Part shown: piece after piece, positions 26,939-36,759 of the stretch
Layout of the letters: every line of letters starts with the position of its first letter
Numbering within the stretch: position 1 is the first letter of the stretch
Origin: Bin80 sp965209015
Lineage (GTDB): Bacteria; Bacteroidota; Rhodothermia; Rhodothermales; Bin80
NCBI GenBank assembly: GCA_965209015.1
Contig: OZ242367.1
Location: forward strand, 1-64,000
Length of the DNA: 64,000 nucleotides
Direction: 5' to 3'
Program-made: the position numbers and the translations under genes
Notes under the pieces: model-generated
The model's input: only the letters and a program-made list of their open reading frames with translations
Database searches by the model: none
What the model was told of the DNA's origin: nothing

Positions 26939-28044
26939 TCACTTCAGTTCAAACGAATATCCATATACATACTCTTCCCATGGTGAAGATACATACAGAT
27001 GGTCTCCATGCAGAAAAAAATCACCAGGAGTAATATTCTTCAAATTACTGGTAGGACGGAAATTTATTTTTCTTGCAATCACATGATCATTTTCAGACAG
27101 ATCAATAATATAAGTAGCTTCCGATTCTGCAAGCAGGTAGCGAGAGTTGAGAAACTTTATTGTTGTCATGAATGAACGCGTTCCTGATTTCATTCCTACA
27201 GGAGCATCATCGGGAGGAGCGGCAACAGGATTAAATTTATGAACCTGTCTTCCCTCAAATCGGATGGTCCTCAAATGTCTGAATTGATCATCATAAATAA
27301 AGATATACGGGAATCCCATGTATGCAACTGCAATTAGATCCCCCTCAGGAGGAACAGTTACCAGGTTACCATTTTCGCCCGATTGATTCGGAAGATCTAA
27401 GACGGGAAGCAATTTGATGGACTCAATCCAAGCATAAGGGGGAGATGTGCTATGAGGACAAACTAACCAGTCAATTCCAACGCATTCCAGAAATATATAA
27501 TCAGGGGAAACTGAAAATCTATACTGCATTGTTGTATTCAAATTGAAAAATGAACCAACATATTCAAATTTCTCCGTGAATATTTGTACACGCTCCAAAT
27601 CCTTGACAAATATGTGCGAACCATTGTAATCCATTCCGCTCATGTAAACAAATTCTCCAGGAGATCTTCCTTCGGCTCCAATTTTCTGACTCAGGTAGCC
27701 ATCAGTTCCCACAGCAAAGATATTATGTCCATACAGTTCAGAAATATAAATGCTACCCCGGCTGCGATCATATTGAACGGCTTACCGAGAATTAACGAAT
27801 CATTAGGAAAGCCCAATGTAGTCGTAGCTATCCATCTTTCTGCCTCAGCATCCATGTTAACCACAAAGTGTGGAGCAGAATCCAGCAAGCGCTCAATGGC
27901 TGGAAAATCTTCAAATTGCCTAAACTTTGTCTCCCCGCTCTGACACGCGACAAATGGCAATAAAAACAACCCCGGAGCATACCTCCATATAAGCCATGGA
28001 GATATGCGGGGAAAAGGAATGGAGTTCATATGTTCAATGAGCAA
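26939..28044 (-). pseudogene. 6-bladed beta-propeller lipoprotein, frameshifted
   Basis: Two overlapping frames form one gene. The upstream frame (28044 to about 27780) starts with a lipoprotein signal (LFLLPFVACQSG) and continues through RWIATTTLGFPNDSLILGKP. The downstream frame then reads VQYDRSRGSIYISELYGHNI and on into FAVGTDGYL and ends at 26939 after about 275 residues of propeller-like sequence. Adding one base near 27779 would join them exactly. Proteins of this kind (BF3912-like NHL/6-bladed propellers) are common, usually surface lipoproteins of unknown role in Bacteroidota. The break is either a recent mutation or a sequencing error; the rest of the frame is undamaged, which argues for youth. 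Confidence 0.7.
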
Positions 28045-28690
28045 CTCTCATTCTTACATGGTCATACCGCACACTGAACCACCATAGGATCCGGAACCAC
28101 TATATCTATGGATCTGACCGCCGCACCAAATGCTCATAGACCACCCTCCGTTAGCCTCAAGGACAGTAGTGGAGCATGTTCCATTCCAGCAAGTAATCAT
28201 TCTGTGTCCAGAAGATTGAGATTGAACAGGGAGAATACTCCCAACGAATCCTTTTCTCTTCCCTTACGTTTCCACCCTAAATCAACTCTCTATTTTCAGT
28301 TCATCCGTCCCAAATCCCGTATCCTTAAATCGGGGGGATACCATGCACAGCTTTTCCCTCTCGGAATGCCACCAAGTCAATGGAGCCCAAGAAGCAGACG
28401 ATCCTCAATCTTGTATTTTCATCAAACATCAAAGAGATTACCCAGAAATTGCATACCAAAGGCTACAAGATTGACGCTCCACGAGATGACCGAGATTCCA
28501 TCATCACCGATGAACATCATCATGCGGATATCCGCTCCATTATAAGGTCATCGCTTGGCTCTTAAAGCTCTGGATTTATTGTAAGTTACTAAGATTCTGG
28601 AGAATCTGAATCTATGGCAATCTCAAATGGCTTACCACAATTTGTTGAAGTGAGAACCAATTTATGAACCATAGGAATCTATATACTGTA
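28045..28690. other. Gene-poor accessory DNA
   Basis: Overlapping short ORFs on the plus strand lack ribosome sites. The most protein-like is 61 codons at 28380-28565 (starts MEPKKQTILNL, ends in a His/Asp-rich tail), but nothing identifies it. The stretch leads into an ISL3-like relic. Confidence 0.35.
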
Positions 28691-28940
28691 ATGATTCGTG
28701 TTGGAAAGAGGGACATCAAAACAGTTATCAAGGTTGCCGAGTTGGATCAGTTACATCTTGATATAGCCTGTAAAGCGCCGTAGCCCATACGATTGAACAC
28801 CATCACAGAACGCATCAGCAGCAAAATTCAAACAATCAAAACGATCGTGGGGAGGATATAGAACCTTAAAAATTCTGAATTCGATTCTATTCTTCTGTGG
28901 AAGATAAGACCTCTATCCATAAGATTCGTGCCTAGAACCG
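28691..28940 (+). pseudogene. Degenerate ISL3-like transposase C-terminus
   Basis: In one frame, interrupted by two stops, the translation reads IKTVIKVAELDQLHLDI, then (after a stop) LNTITERISSKIQTIKTIV, then (after a second stop) NLKNSEFDSILLWKIRPLS. The order and spacing match the end of ISL3-type transposases: LEPVxKVA..HL, ITExxxSKIQTIK, RNxExF. It shares this layout with the relic at 997-1386, but the sequences are only distantly related, so a different element is involved. The relic sits just beyond the stop of the AAA ATPase gene. Confidence 0.5.
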
Positions 28941-28995
28941 TTCATTGAAAACGCATGACATAGAACCTGGAACAACCACGAGATCCTCACTAAAC

Positions 28996-30147
28996 CTAAG
29001 CAGGATCAAGAGCATAGTTGGACACCAGCCAGGCGTGCATGGAAGGAATGGGAACGACAAGTCCCACCCCCTTCTTCTTCAATATTCCCTTCTGCACAAA
29101 GCTATCAAACAGCTGTTTCGCTTCAATGTCACCATATTTCTTAGTGAGCGATGACATAATCGCTGTACGAGATACAGGAGGATGGGACGGAGAATCTGGA
29201 AGCGACCTTGCGAGGCACTGGAGTTCATCTCCGAAAAAATCATCTACTCTTTGCCTATAGTACTGCCTGCGTCCTACTCGTCCTGATTCAAGTACGCTCT
29301 CCAGCCCTTCTGTGACCATAATTCCGTCCTCTGCTCTCAGATGCTTTGCGGCGGGGTACACATAGGATAAGATGTGATGGGGCCATCCATGCGTTTCCTG
29401 AGCAATCGCATCTATCCATGAGGTTGGATCTTCTTTGGCTCCACCCTCCTTTTGTAGCCAATCCTGAATCACTGAACGCTCGGACTCCTTGCTCAGCGGA
29501 CCCAACTCCACAAAACAGTCCCGTGCAAACCTTGAAACCCCTAAATTTTCAAAGGCTTTCCTCGCTCCTTGAAGCCCGGCAGCAGCCAATATAATGGGGC
29601 TTCCCAATTCACCGTTATGTATTGCTTCAAGGACAAGGGAAGCAGCATCAATCTTATCCTGAGAATGATTTTTTATATTCTCCAGTTTTTGGACTTCATC
29701 CATCCAAAGAAGTAGTGCATGCTTTTCTTCCCAAAGAATTTTCAGGGTATCATTTTCGATCGGGACAGATTTATATGCGGCTTTTAGAATTGGGGCTCGT
29801 GGTTCTCCGGTTTTCTCGGTAATCTCATATTCCCCTCCCCGTCCAAGTAACTGCATCAGCGCACCTGTATTCCACAGAGCATTTGGATGAATCTTCACTG
29901 CTCTCCACTTATTCTTTATTGCTCGCTTGACGCATTCATCAAGAAGAGCAGTCTTTCCCACACCCGGCGCACCTTGAATCAGGAAGATCGTACCGGAACT
30001 TACTTGTTCTGACCTGTCTAAGAGTTGTCTGAAATTGCGTAATATCTCTTTCCTTCCATGAAAATATCTTGCAGGACCGCGGTCTAAAGCAGCTGTGAAT
30101 GGTGGGGGAGATGATTGTTTGGATTTACGCATGTCATTTGAAGACAA
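28996..30147 (-). CDS. AAA (AAA_16/ORC-like) ATP-binding protein
   Basis: 383 residues. After a disordered 25-residue start come DRGPARYFHGRKEIL, Walker A QGAPGVGKTA (about 58-67), Walker B ALLLWMDE (about 145-152), a sensor-like LAAAGL and an arginine-rich region; the last 100 residues look like a winged-helix domain. This is the AAA_16/Cdc6-like architecture of NTPases often found in mobile or defence loci. It stands alone between an ISL3-like relic and a secreted protein gene. A decayed second copy occurs at 59754-60020. Its role is unknown; a stand-alone regulator, a transposon-associated ATPase or a defence sensor are all possible. Confidence 0.7.
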   Translation of the reverse strand: MSSNDMRKSKQSSPPPFTAALDRGPARYFHGRKEILRNFRQLLDRSEQVSSGTIFLIQGAPGVGKTALLDECVKRAIKNKWRAVKIHPNALWNTGALMQLLGRGGEYEITEKTGEPRAPILKAAYKSVPIENDTLKILWEEKHALLLWMDEVQKLENIKNHSQDKIDAASLVLEAIHNGELGSPIILAAAGLQGARKAFENLGVSRFARDCFVELGPLSKESERSVIQDWLQKEGGAKEDPTSWIDAIAQETHGWPHHILSYVYPAAKHLRAEDGIMVTEGLESVLESGRVGRRQYYRQRVDDFFGDELQCLARSLPDSPSHPPVSRTAIMSSLTKKYGDIEAKQLFDSFVQKGILKKKGVGLVVPIPSMHAWLVSNYALDPA

Positions 30148-30302
30148 AGTCCGATAAAGTACTCTTCAATGTAATCAGAGTTCTATCGTGAATAGTTTTT
30201 CGAGCAGGCAGAGACTCTTAGATAGATTGAGTTCAACTTTAAGTTAGGACTTCTTTGAACGGGTCATTGATTCGCTCTACCTGATGTGAATTCATGCCAG
30301 CA

Positions 30303-32615
30303 TTAGAGATCCAAGTTTCGCTTTCGGAGCATGAAAAGCCCCTCTGATCCACTGGTTACAATCAGGGTCCCGCTTTCAAAGTAAGGGTAATTACTCCATG
30401 AGGTTGATCCTGGGCCCGGCTCAAAAAACCCAATCTCTACAGGATTTTCTGGATCCGTAATGTCAAGAATGCGCAGACCGGCGCCATAATTTGACTGATA
30501 CATTAAGTTGCCCTTGATGTAGAGATTATGATCCGTATCTGTGGTGGTCGCAACGTATTCGGTGACCAATACTGGATCATCCAGATCGGAAACATCCCAA
30601 ACAAGCGTTCGCGTTCCCTCCACTAATCCCTGCGGCTCGTCTCCTTCGTCATTCATATAAAAGTAACGATGATCCTCGGTCAACCACCCCTGATGTGAGT
30701 ACACCACTTTGGGGTAGGAAGCTACAGCGATTGCCAATGGATCCTTTTTGTCCGTGACATCTGCAATACTTAGTGCTGTTTCGTTGGCCCCCAAACAAAT
30801 CTCTCTACCACGGTAGGTCAAGTCTGGACCTGAATAGATCACACATTGTGCATCATGAGAATAGCCTGTTTTGCGCCTACCAGTATTCGGATCAGCAAAG
30901 CAACCTGTAAATGTTATATTTGCAGGTTCTCGCAGATCAAGCATATGCAGACCTCCTCCACAGGTCTCTCCACCTCCACTGGCACCGACGACAAAACCGA
31001 ACCCGGTCTCTTCATTGATGACGATATTATGTGCGCTGGCAATCCCAGAATAGAGAGCCGTTTCCTTGAATATGACTGGCTCTCCTTCCACCTCCCTTAG
31101 CTGAGTTAAATCAAAAATCTGTACCCCATGCTGCCCAGCTCCATCAGCAACGACATATGCATGATCAGCATAGACCTTCACATCTCGCCATACATTTGCG
31201 ACTGAACCGGCGGTCATGGGCAGATCTCCAATGTAGCGTGGGAGTTGGGGATCGGTCACATCTACAAAGGATACGCCGTCATTGCGCCCAACGAGTGCAT
31301 ATTCACGGGAGGTCTGCGGGTCTGTCCACCCCCAAAGATCATTGAGTCGAGTCCCGCGGCTGCCTCCCATCTTTGGAAGCGGAAGGAATGACGTTAAGTC
31401 TACGTCTTGACAGGGCCATCTTAATGCCAAACCCTTTGTACATTGAATCGGATCCCCTGCGATCGCATCATGAGCTTTCATCTTGTTGACCAGTGTCGCC
31501 TCTGTCACCCATGCATCCTCGCCGCGCCGCATCACGATCACCCCGCCTGCCCTTGAATCCATGTATACCGCTCCAATGACTGCCAGATCTCCTATCACCG
31601 CCATACTGCTTCCGAACGCGGATCGTCCAATGGATTCATCCGAGGTGAGTGTATTCGTTTGCTTCCATCCCCCTTCGTCACGCATAAATCGGTACACCTT
31701 CCCTCTGCCTTGATTGTCGCGATTGGCACCCACCCATATTTCTCCGTCAATGGCTGCGAGAGATGCCCCAAATTGTGAGGCATGTTGCGGATCACGGGGC
31801 TGCAATGGATCCCACATTTGCATCTGATTCAACTCAGAATCCCATTCATATTCCAACACGGTCCCCAGTCCTCCCTCTATCCTGGGTACCCCGATATAGA
31901 TGCGCCGCTCATGAATCATGACCGAGCTTCCCATTCTACTTCTCTCCATCAAAAAATCGGGCGCCATCTTGGCCACTTGAGTCCAATCCGCTGATCCATT
32001 CATGAATGCATACACTGCCCCCTTGCTTTCTAGTTTACCAGGGGCACTGACCACCGCCATGTCTCCCTCCAACGCGACTGTAAGTCCAAAGCGATCCCCC
32101 GCGAGAGCATCCTCCGCCTCCAACACACGGAGTTCTGAAAAGGAGCCATCCGCATTTTCCACGAAGATATAGGCGGCCCCGGCGGATTCCATTCGTCCAG
32201 GAGCACCGATCAGAATTTTCGTACCCTCCAAGGCAATGGAAAATCCAAACTGATCCCCCGCAACTGCATCTGATGCAGTGAATCTGGAGACCTGTTCCCA
32301 GTTTTCGTGATCCCGAAACACATAAACCGCACCTCGGCCTTCATCTGCATCAGGAGCACCAATAAATAATGTGTTCCCCCAGGCAGCAATTGCTCTCCCA
32401 AACTGCTCCAGTTTCTGATTCACGGACAGGATCGTGGGCTCGGCAGTAGGATCCTCGGTGGAATAGATATAAACCTCTCCAGGATAGGCCACATTCGCTG
32501 TTTCTCCCACAAAAATATGGCGCTCCGTGACAGCGATTGCTCCCCCGAAGGACTGTGCATCTGCTGAGAAGGTGGTTAGCAATCCAGAGAGAAACACGAG
32601 AATGGATCGTTTCAT
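30303..32615 (-). CDS. Secreted two-propeller protein: FG-GAP repeats plus choice-of-anchor-B (LVIVD) domain
   Basis: 770 residues with a signal peptide (about 1-21, ending ADAQ). Seven consecutive repeats of the FG-GAP type are visible in residues about 22-380 (for example QFGRAIAAWGNTLFIGAP and QFGFSIALEGTKILIGAP), enough for one complete seven-bladed propeller. The second half matches choice-of-anchor-B proteins: WPCQDVDLTSFLPLPKMG, NDLWGWTDPQTSREYALVG and the LVIVD-like VSFVDVTDP, LSIADVTDKKDP, LRILDITDPENP. The protein is likely exported and held at the outer surface. The C-terminal end (FMLRKRNLDL) does not look like a Por sorting tail. Function unknown. Confidence 0.8.
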   Translation of the reverse strand: MKRSILVFLSGLLTTFSADAQSFGGAIAVTERHIFVGETANVAYPGEVYIYSTEDPTAEPTILSVNQKLEQFGRAIAAWGNTLFIGAPDADEGRGAVYVFRDHENWEQVSRFTASDAVAGDQFGFSIALEGTKILIGAPGRMESAGAAYIFVENADGSFSELRVLEAEDALAGDRFGLTVALEGDMAVVSAPGKLESKGAVYAFMNGSADWTQVAKMAPDFLMERSRMGSSVMIHERRIYIGVPRIEGGLGTVLEYEWDSELNQMQMWDPLQPRDPQHASQFGASLAAIDGEIWVGANRDNQGRGKVYRFMRDEGGWKQTNTLTSDESIGRSAFGSSMAVIGDLAVIGAVYMDSRAGGVIVMRRGEDAWVTEATLVNKMKAHDAIAGDPIQCTKGLALRWPCQDVDLTSFLPLPKMGGSRGTRLNDLWGWTDPQTSREYALVGRNDGVSFVDVTDPQLPRYIGDLPMTAGSVANVWRDVKVYADHAYVVADGAGQHGVQIFDLTQLREVEGEPVIFKETALYSGIASAHNIVINEETGFGFVVGASGGGETCGGGLHMLDLREPANITFTGCFADPNTGRRKTGYSHDAQCVIYSGPDLTYRGREICLGANETALSIADVTDKKDPLAIAVASYPKVVYSHQGWLTEDHRYFYMNDEGDEPQGLVEGTRTLVWDVSDLDDPVLVTEYVATTTDTDHNLYIKGNLMYQSNYGAGLRILDITDPENPVEIGFFEPGPGSTSWSNYPYFESGTLIVTSGSEGLFMLRKRNLDL

Positions 32616-32638
32616 TGATTGGGTTGATTGGCTTTTTT

Positions 32639-33097
32639 ATGTATCGAGTGTCCTTGAGAATCATCCTTGGATGGATGGAACAAGTAGAGCACGTTCTTGT
32701 TGGCAGGATTTCTAAAATTAGCACTGCCGTGGCGCATATTTTTGAACCGGATCGGGATGCAGTTACCGCAGCGTGGCCGAAGTTCACTGAGTGGTTAGAC
32801 AAGACTCTCGGCTGCGCAGACGATCTAGAGGGTGTTCTTTTTCTGGTTGGCTTGCACGAATCGGGCCAAGGATTCAAACCTGATCTGGACAAGGCGTCAA
32901 AACAACGTCTGGTTCATGAAGGGACCTATTGTGTTTTAGAGGGGCTTGGATGTTTTGAGAGGGTGGGACGGGAAATGGACGGGTACTGGATCTGGGAACC
33001 CCATGACGAGTTACCTGACGATATGAGTTCCTCTCAACAAGATCTGCTACTACGGGCAGGAATTCTCCAATACTTTGATCACTATCTGGATCCATGA
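32639..33097 (+). CDS. Conserved-looking hypothetical protein upstream of the cyclophilin gene
   Basis: About 152 residues from ATG 32639 (an earlier in-frame start at 32537 would overlap the divergent gene by 79 bases and is unlikely). It has no signal peptide and contains WMEQVEHVLVGRIS, WPKFTEWLDKTLGC, LEGVLFLVGLHESGQG and RLVHEGTYCVLEGLG. Its stop overlaps the start of the peptidyl-prolyl isomerase gene by four bases (ATGA), and that gene in turn overlaps lysS, so it belongs to a real operon. I do not recognise the family; the context says only that it is expressed with housekeeping genes. Confidence 0.7.
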   Translation: MYRVSLRIILGWMEQVEHVLVGRISKISTAVAHIFEPDRDAVTAAWPKFTEWLDKTLGCADDLEGVLFLVGLHESGQGFKPDLDKASKQRLVHEGTYCVLEGLGCFERVGREMDGYWIWEPHDELPDDMSSSQQDLLLRAGILQYFDHYLDP

Positions 33098-33837
33098 AAC
33101 GTTCTCTATTCCTACGCAACGGCTTATTGATGCTTTTCCTGCTCACCACAAGTAGCTGCCAAATGCAGACCGCGAACGGATTACAGAATACCAACTATTA
33201 TGAGATCTCTACTAACATGGGGACGATGGTGATCATGCTTTATGATGAAACCCCGATTCATCGAGACAATTTCAAAAAACTCGTGAATGATGGAACCCTG
33301 AACGGAACGACCTTCCACCGTATCATTGGCGGATTCATGATTCAGGGAGGAGATCCGAATTCCAAAGATGATGATCCTGGGAATGACGGGATGGGAGGAC
33401 CAGAATATACCCTTCCCGCAGAGATCGTCCCCGAGCGCTACCATAAACGAGGTGCAATTGCATCCGCACGTTCGGGCGACAATATGAACCCGGAGAGAGA
33501 GTCCAATGGGAGCCAGTTCTATATTGTTCATGGCAGTATTTATCCGATTGAATTCCTGGATCAAATACAGAGTCGTCTTCAGCAAAGTATTCCCGATTCC
33601 ACGTTTGAATTCTCTTCCGATGCCATCGTTACCTATACGAGTGAAGGGGGAGCACCCATGCTGGATGGGATGTACACGGTCTTTGGTGAACTGGTAGAGG
33701 GGTTTGATGTGCTGGATCAAATTACACGCGTCCTGACGCCGAACCGAGCTGGTCAGCGTGGAAACCCCGCTGGTGGAGATCGACCGATGGTAGACATTGC
33801 TATGGAAGTTCGCCCCTTACCCAATTATGAGCACTAG
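33094..33837 (+). CDS. Cyclophilin-type peptidyl-prolyl cis-trans isomerase lipoprotein
   Basis: 247 residues with a lipoprotein signal (LMLFLLTTSSC, Cys about 23). The cyclophilin domain is clear: GTMVIMLYDETPIHRDNFKK, GTTFHRIIGGFMIQGGDPN, the TLPAEI insertion, and NGSQFYIVHG. It should speed up proline isomerisation during folding of exported proteins. The segment DQIQSRLQQSIPDSTFEF is an insertion relative to small cyclophilins. It overlaps the upstream hypothetical by ATGA and the downstream lysS by 11 bases. Confidence 0.92.
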   Translation: MKRSLFLRNGLLMLFLLTTSSCQMQTANGLQNTNYYEISTNMGTMVIMLYDETPIHRDNFKKLVNDGTLNGTTFHRIIGGFMIQGGDPNSKDDDPGNDGMGGPEYTLPAEIVPERYHKRGAIASARSGDNMNPERESNGSQFYIVHGSIYPIEFLDQIQSRLQQSIPDSTFEFSSDAIVTYTSEGGAPMLDGMYTVFGELVEGFDVLDQITRVLTPNRAGQRGNPAGGDRPMVDIAMEVRPLPNYEH

Positions 33838-35389
33838 TTCCCGAGAGCGCCAGCTTTCCGATCAGGAACAGGTACGTCGTCAGTCCAAAGAGACACTTGA
33901 ATCCTCCGGGATCAATCCGTATCCCTACAGTTGGCCTGTTGATCATCATGCCACTCCTATTCTCGAGGAGTTTGACGATAATGCGCCACAGAAAGCTGTC
34001 TCCATCGCTGGACGGCTGATGAGCCGCCGAATCATGGGGAAAGCATCCTTCTTTCACCTCCAGGATGCAACGGGTCGTATCCAGGTCTACATTCGACGAG
34101 ACGATATGCCCAACGGATTCTACAATGAGATCTTCAAACGCCAGATTGATATTGGAGACATTGTAGGGGTTGAAGGGCATGTCTTTCGAACCCAAGTGGG
34201 GGAAATTACCGTCCATGCGTCAAAGCTGGAATTACTTGCGAAAGCACTACGACCGCTTCCGATCGTCAAAGAGCAGGAGGGTAGTGTCTTCAACGAGGTC
34301 ACCGAGAAAGAATTCCGGTATCGACAACGCTACGTAGATTTGACCATCAATCCGGATGTGCGAAAGGTATTTGTCCAACGCGCCCGTATGGTCACGGCTA
34401 TTCGGACGTTTCTGGATGGAAAAGGATTCATTGAAGTCGAAACCCCTGTACTGCAACCCATCTACGGCGGAGCTTCTGCCCGACCGTTTAAGACTCATCA
34501 TAATGCGCTTGACCTGCCTCTCTATATGCGTATTGCTGATGAATTGTATCTGAAACGCTGCATCGTTGGAGGGTTTGATGGTGTATATGAAATATCTAAA
34601 GACTTCCGAAATGAAGGCCTGAGTCGATTCCATAATCCGGAGTTCACCATGCTGGAGCTCTACGTTGCCTATAAGGATTACATTTGGATGATGGATTTGG
34701 TAGAAGAATTGATTGAATCCATTGCCACTACCCTTCATGGCTCTCCAAGCGTAGAGTGGAACGAGGAAACGATCTCGTTTGAACGACCATGGCCACGGAT
34801 CCCATTTTTTGAGGCAATCGCACAGCGTACCGGCATGGATCTGAATCATCAACCTCGCGAAATTCTCCTGGAGGCCGCTGAATCCTTGAATATTGAAACC
34901 TCCTCCTCCATGGGAGTCGGAAAATTGCTAGACGAAATCTTTAGCCTTTCGGTTGAACCCCATCTAATTCAACCTACCTTTATCACTGACTATCCAATTG
35001 AACTCAGCCCTCTTGCTAAGCGACATCGCACTCATGAGGGATTGGTTGAGCGGTTTGAAATGTTCGCAGCAGGGAAAGAACTGTGCAATGCGTTTAGTGA
35101 ACTGAATGACCCTGATGATCAAAGGAGACGGTTTGAAGAGCAGCTTCGACTTCGCAAAGGAGGGGATCTGGAAGCAATGGAAATGGATCATGACTACCTC
35201 CGCGCGCTTGAATATGGGATGCCCCCGACCGCTGGATTAGGGGTAGGGATTGATCGTCTGGCCATGCTCATGACCAACCAGCGGAGTATTCGGGATGTGA
35301 TTCTATTCCCGCTGATGCGCCCATCTGTCACCGCAGATGAAATCTCACCGAAGGACAGCGATCAATCCGATCAGGATCGTGCCTCCTGA
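33827..35389 (+). CDS. lysS: Lysyl-tRNA synthetase, class II
   Basis: 520 residues from the ATG at 33827, which overlaps the previous stop by 11 bases. The OB-fold anticodon-binding domain (AVSIAGRLMSRRIMGKASFF) is followed by the class II core: motif 1 around RARMVTAIRTFLDGKGFIEVETP, motif 2 RNEGLSRFHNPEFTMLE and motif 3 GLGVGIDRLAM. It charges tRNA-Lys with lysine in the cytoplasm. The C-terminus has a short Ser/Asp-rich tail (SPKDSDQSDQDRAS). Last gene of a three-gene plus-strand operon. Confidence 0.97.
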   Translation: MSTSSRERQLSDQEQVRRQSKETLESSGINPYPYSWPVDHHATPILEEFDDNAPQKAVSIAGRLMSRRIMGKASFFHLQDATGRIQVYIRRDDMPNGFYNEIFKRQIDIGDIVGVEGHVFRTQVGEITVHASKLELLAKALRPLPIVKEQEGSVFNEVTEKEFRYRQRYVDLTINPDVRKVFVQRARMVTAIRTFLDGKGFIEVETPVLQPIYGGASARPFKTHHNALDLPLYMRIADELYLKRCIVGGFDGVYEISKDFRNEGLSRFHNPEFTMLELYVAYKDYIWMMDLVEELIESIATTLHGSPSVEWNEETISFERPWPRIPFFEAIAQRTGMDLNHQPREILLEAAESLNIETSSSMGVGKLLDEIFSLSVEPHLIQPTFITDYPIELSPLAKRHRTHEGLVERFEMFAAGKELCNAFSELNDPDDQRRRFEEQLRLRKGGDLEAMEMDHDYLRALEYGMPPTAGLGVGIDRLAMLMTNQRSIRDVILFPLMRPSVTADEISPKDSDQSDQDRAS

Positions 35390-35409
35390 TTGATCTCCAT
35401 GTCACCCGA

Positions 35410-36387
35410 TCACTCAGCCGCTTCCCGCTCCTTCAGTATGCGAAATTTTCTCGCCGCTCTCACGTTACGCATGAAGCCCTCATATTTCGCCCGCTTGACC
35501 GCACTTCCTCTGAAGCGTTCACGAAAGGCTTCAAGATCCAACTCCTCCCACTCTTCAAGTGGTGTATCTTGCATTCCTTGATGGGGCAAGAACCTTTCCT
35601 CTTTGGTCTTACGACTGAACTTATTCCATGGACATACATCTTGACAAATATCGCATCCGAAAATCCAGTCTTCTTGCCGGGCTACAATGTCATCTGGAAA
35701 TGAGCCCCCTCGGTGCTCAATGGTCCAGTACGAAATGCAACGGTTCGCATCCACCGCATAAGGCTGGTAGATGGCATCCGTAGGACATGCATCAATGCAT
35801 CGCGTACAAGATCCACAATGGTCATACGTGGCAGGGGGATCACAGGTAAGAGGTACATCAATGATTAGCGTTCCGATAAATACCCATGAGCCTATGCGAG
35901 GATGGATGAGGTTCGTATTTTTCGCAATCCAGCCGAGGCCGCTCCGTTGCGCCCAGACCTTGTCCATTACAGGAGCAGAATCTACGAATGCACGTCCCGA
36001 AATGGTTTTGACTTCCTCCTCCAGCCAGGCATAGAGGCCATAGAGGCGATCCTTCATGACCCGATGGTAGTCATTTCCCCATGCATAGCGACTGATTTTC
36101 CCCGCTCCGGCGGCATGCTCACCGTCCTGCCAATAACTACATAAGACTGTGATGACCCGTTTGGCTCCTGGAACCAGTTTCCGTGGATCCACGCGCTTTT
36201 CAAAGTTTCGCGCCATGTAGGCCATGGATGCATGACGTCCGTTTGCTAGCCACGATTCCAGTCGCTCGGCTTCTTCATCTAATCGTTGGGCTCTTGCGAT
36301 TCCACATGCATCAAAGCCAAGCCTTGCCGCCTCTTGTTTCAATGACTTTGCGAGCTGATCCTGTTGGTTTTGGTTAAATCCAGGCAT
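35410..36387 (-). CDS. queG: Epoxyqueuosine reductase
   Basis: 325 residues from ATG 36387 (the preceding TTG is discounted). It carries the two ferredoxin-like clusters CGSCTRCIDACP and CDICQDVCPWN that bind two 4Fe-4S centres, after a cobalamin-binding domain (GFDACGIARAQ at the start, GWIAKNTNLIHPRIGSW in the middle). It reduces epoxyqueuosine to queuosine in tRNA, the last step of queuosine synthesis. Length fits the short form without HEAT repeats. It is convergent with lysS with a 20-base gap. Confidence 0.95.
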   Translation of the reverse strand: MPGFNQNQQDQLAKSLKQEAARLGFDACGIARAQRLDEEAERLESWLANGRHASMAYMARNFEKRVDPRKLVPGAKRVITVLCSYWQDGEHAAGAGKISRYAWGNDYHRVMKDRLYGLYAWLEEEVKTISGRAFVDSAPVMDKVWAQRSGLGWIAKNTNLIHPRIGSWVFIGTLIIDVPLTCDPPATYDHCGSCTRCIDACPTDAIYQPYAVDANRCISYWTIEHRGGSFPDDIVARQEDWIFGCDICQDVCPWNKFSRKTKEERFLPHQGMQDTPLEEWEELDLEAFRERFRGSAVKRAKYEGFMRNVRAARKFRILKEREAAE

Positions 36388-36690
36388 CAAAGCTTAATTC
36401 AACAAAAAAACGGTGAGATTCCTGAGCATAGAGTGAGTTCAACCCATCCGAACCTCTGAAAATGGATTAACTCCACTCTACAACCATGCGAGGGCATACA
36501 GGATTCCTTCCATAAGTTATGGTCTGGTCCGAAGCATGATCAAGCAGTGAAAGCTCTCTCCATACAAGCGGATCATCTGAAATAGAATGCCGAAGCTATT
36601 CACACTGCATCCGACGATCTACGCTGAAGCTATTACATACCCGAATCAGCAAGAATGCACTTCTCCAGCCCTATGCTACGAAATGTCTCA
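36388..36690. other. Intergenic stretch upstream of queG
   Basis: About 300 bases without a credible gene, holding the queG promoter region on the minus strand. Nothing distinctive was recognised except the terminator just beyond it. Confidence 0.4.
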
Positions 36691-36697
36691 AACACAA

Positions 36698-36738
36698 AGC
36701 CCAAGTGCCCCGGTACATGAGACCGGAGCACTTGGGCT
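36698..36738 (-). terminator. Rho-independent terminator after the OmpA/PKD gene
   Basis: AGCCCAAGTGCCCCGGT (36698-36714) pairs with ACCGGAGCACTTGGGCT (36722-36738), a 17-bp stem with one mismatched position that can wobble, and a 7-base loop. On the minus strand it is followed by a T-rich run (TTTGTGTTTG). It lies 22 bases past the stop of the minus-strand OmpA gene. Confidence 0.8.
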
Positions 36739-36759
36739 TGTACAGAACACTGGACGTTC

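Noticed and set aside
28108..28545. 145-residue plus-strand ORF in accessory DNA
   Set aside because: Pro/Ser/Arg-rich composition without a ribosome site, overlapped by another frame; looks like random open sequence.
28634..28645. Second occurrence of TACCACAATTTG, also present in the 4778 inverted repeat
   Set aside because: Only 12 bases are shared and the inverted partner is absent at the second site, so a common repeat family is not supported.
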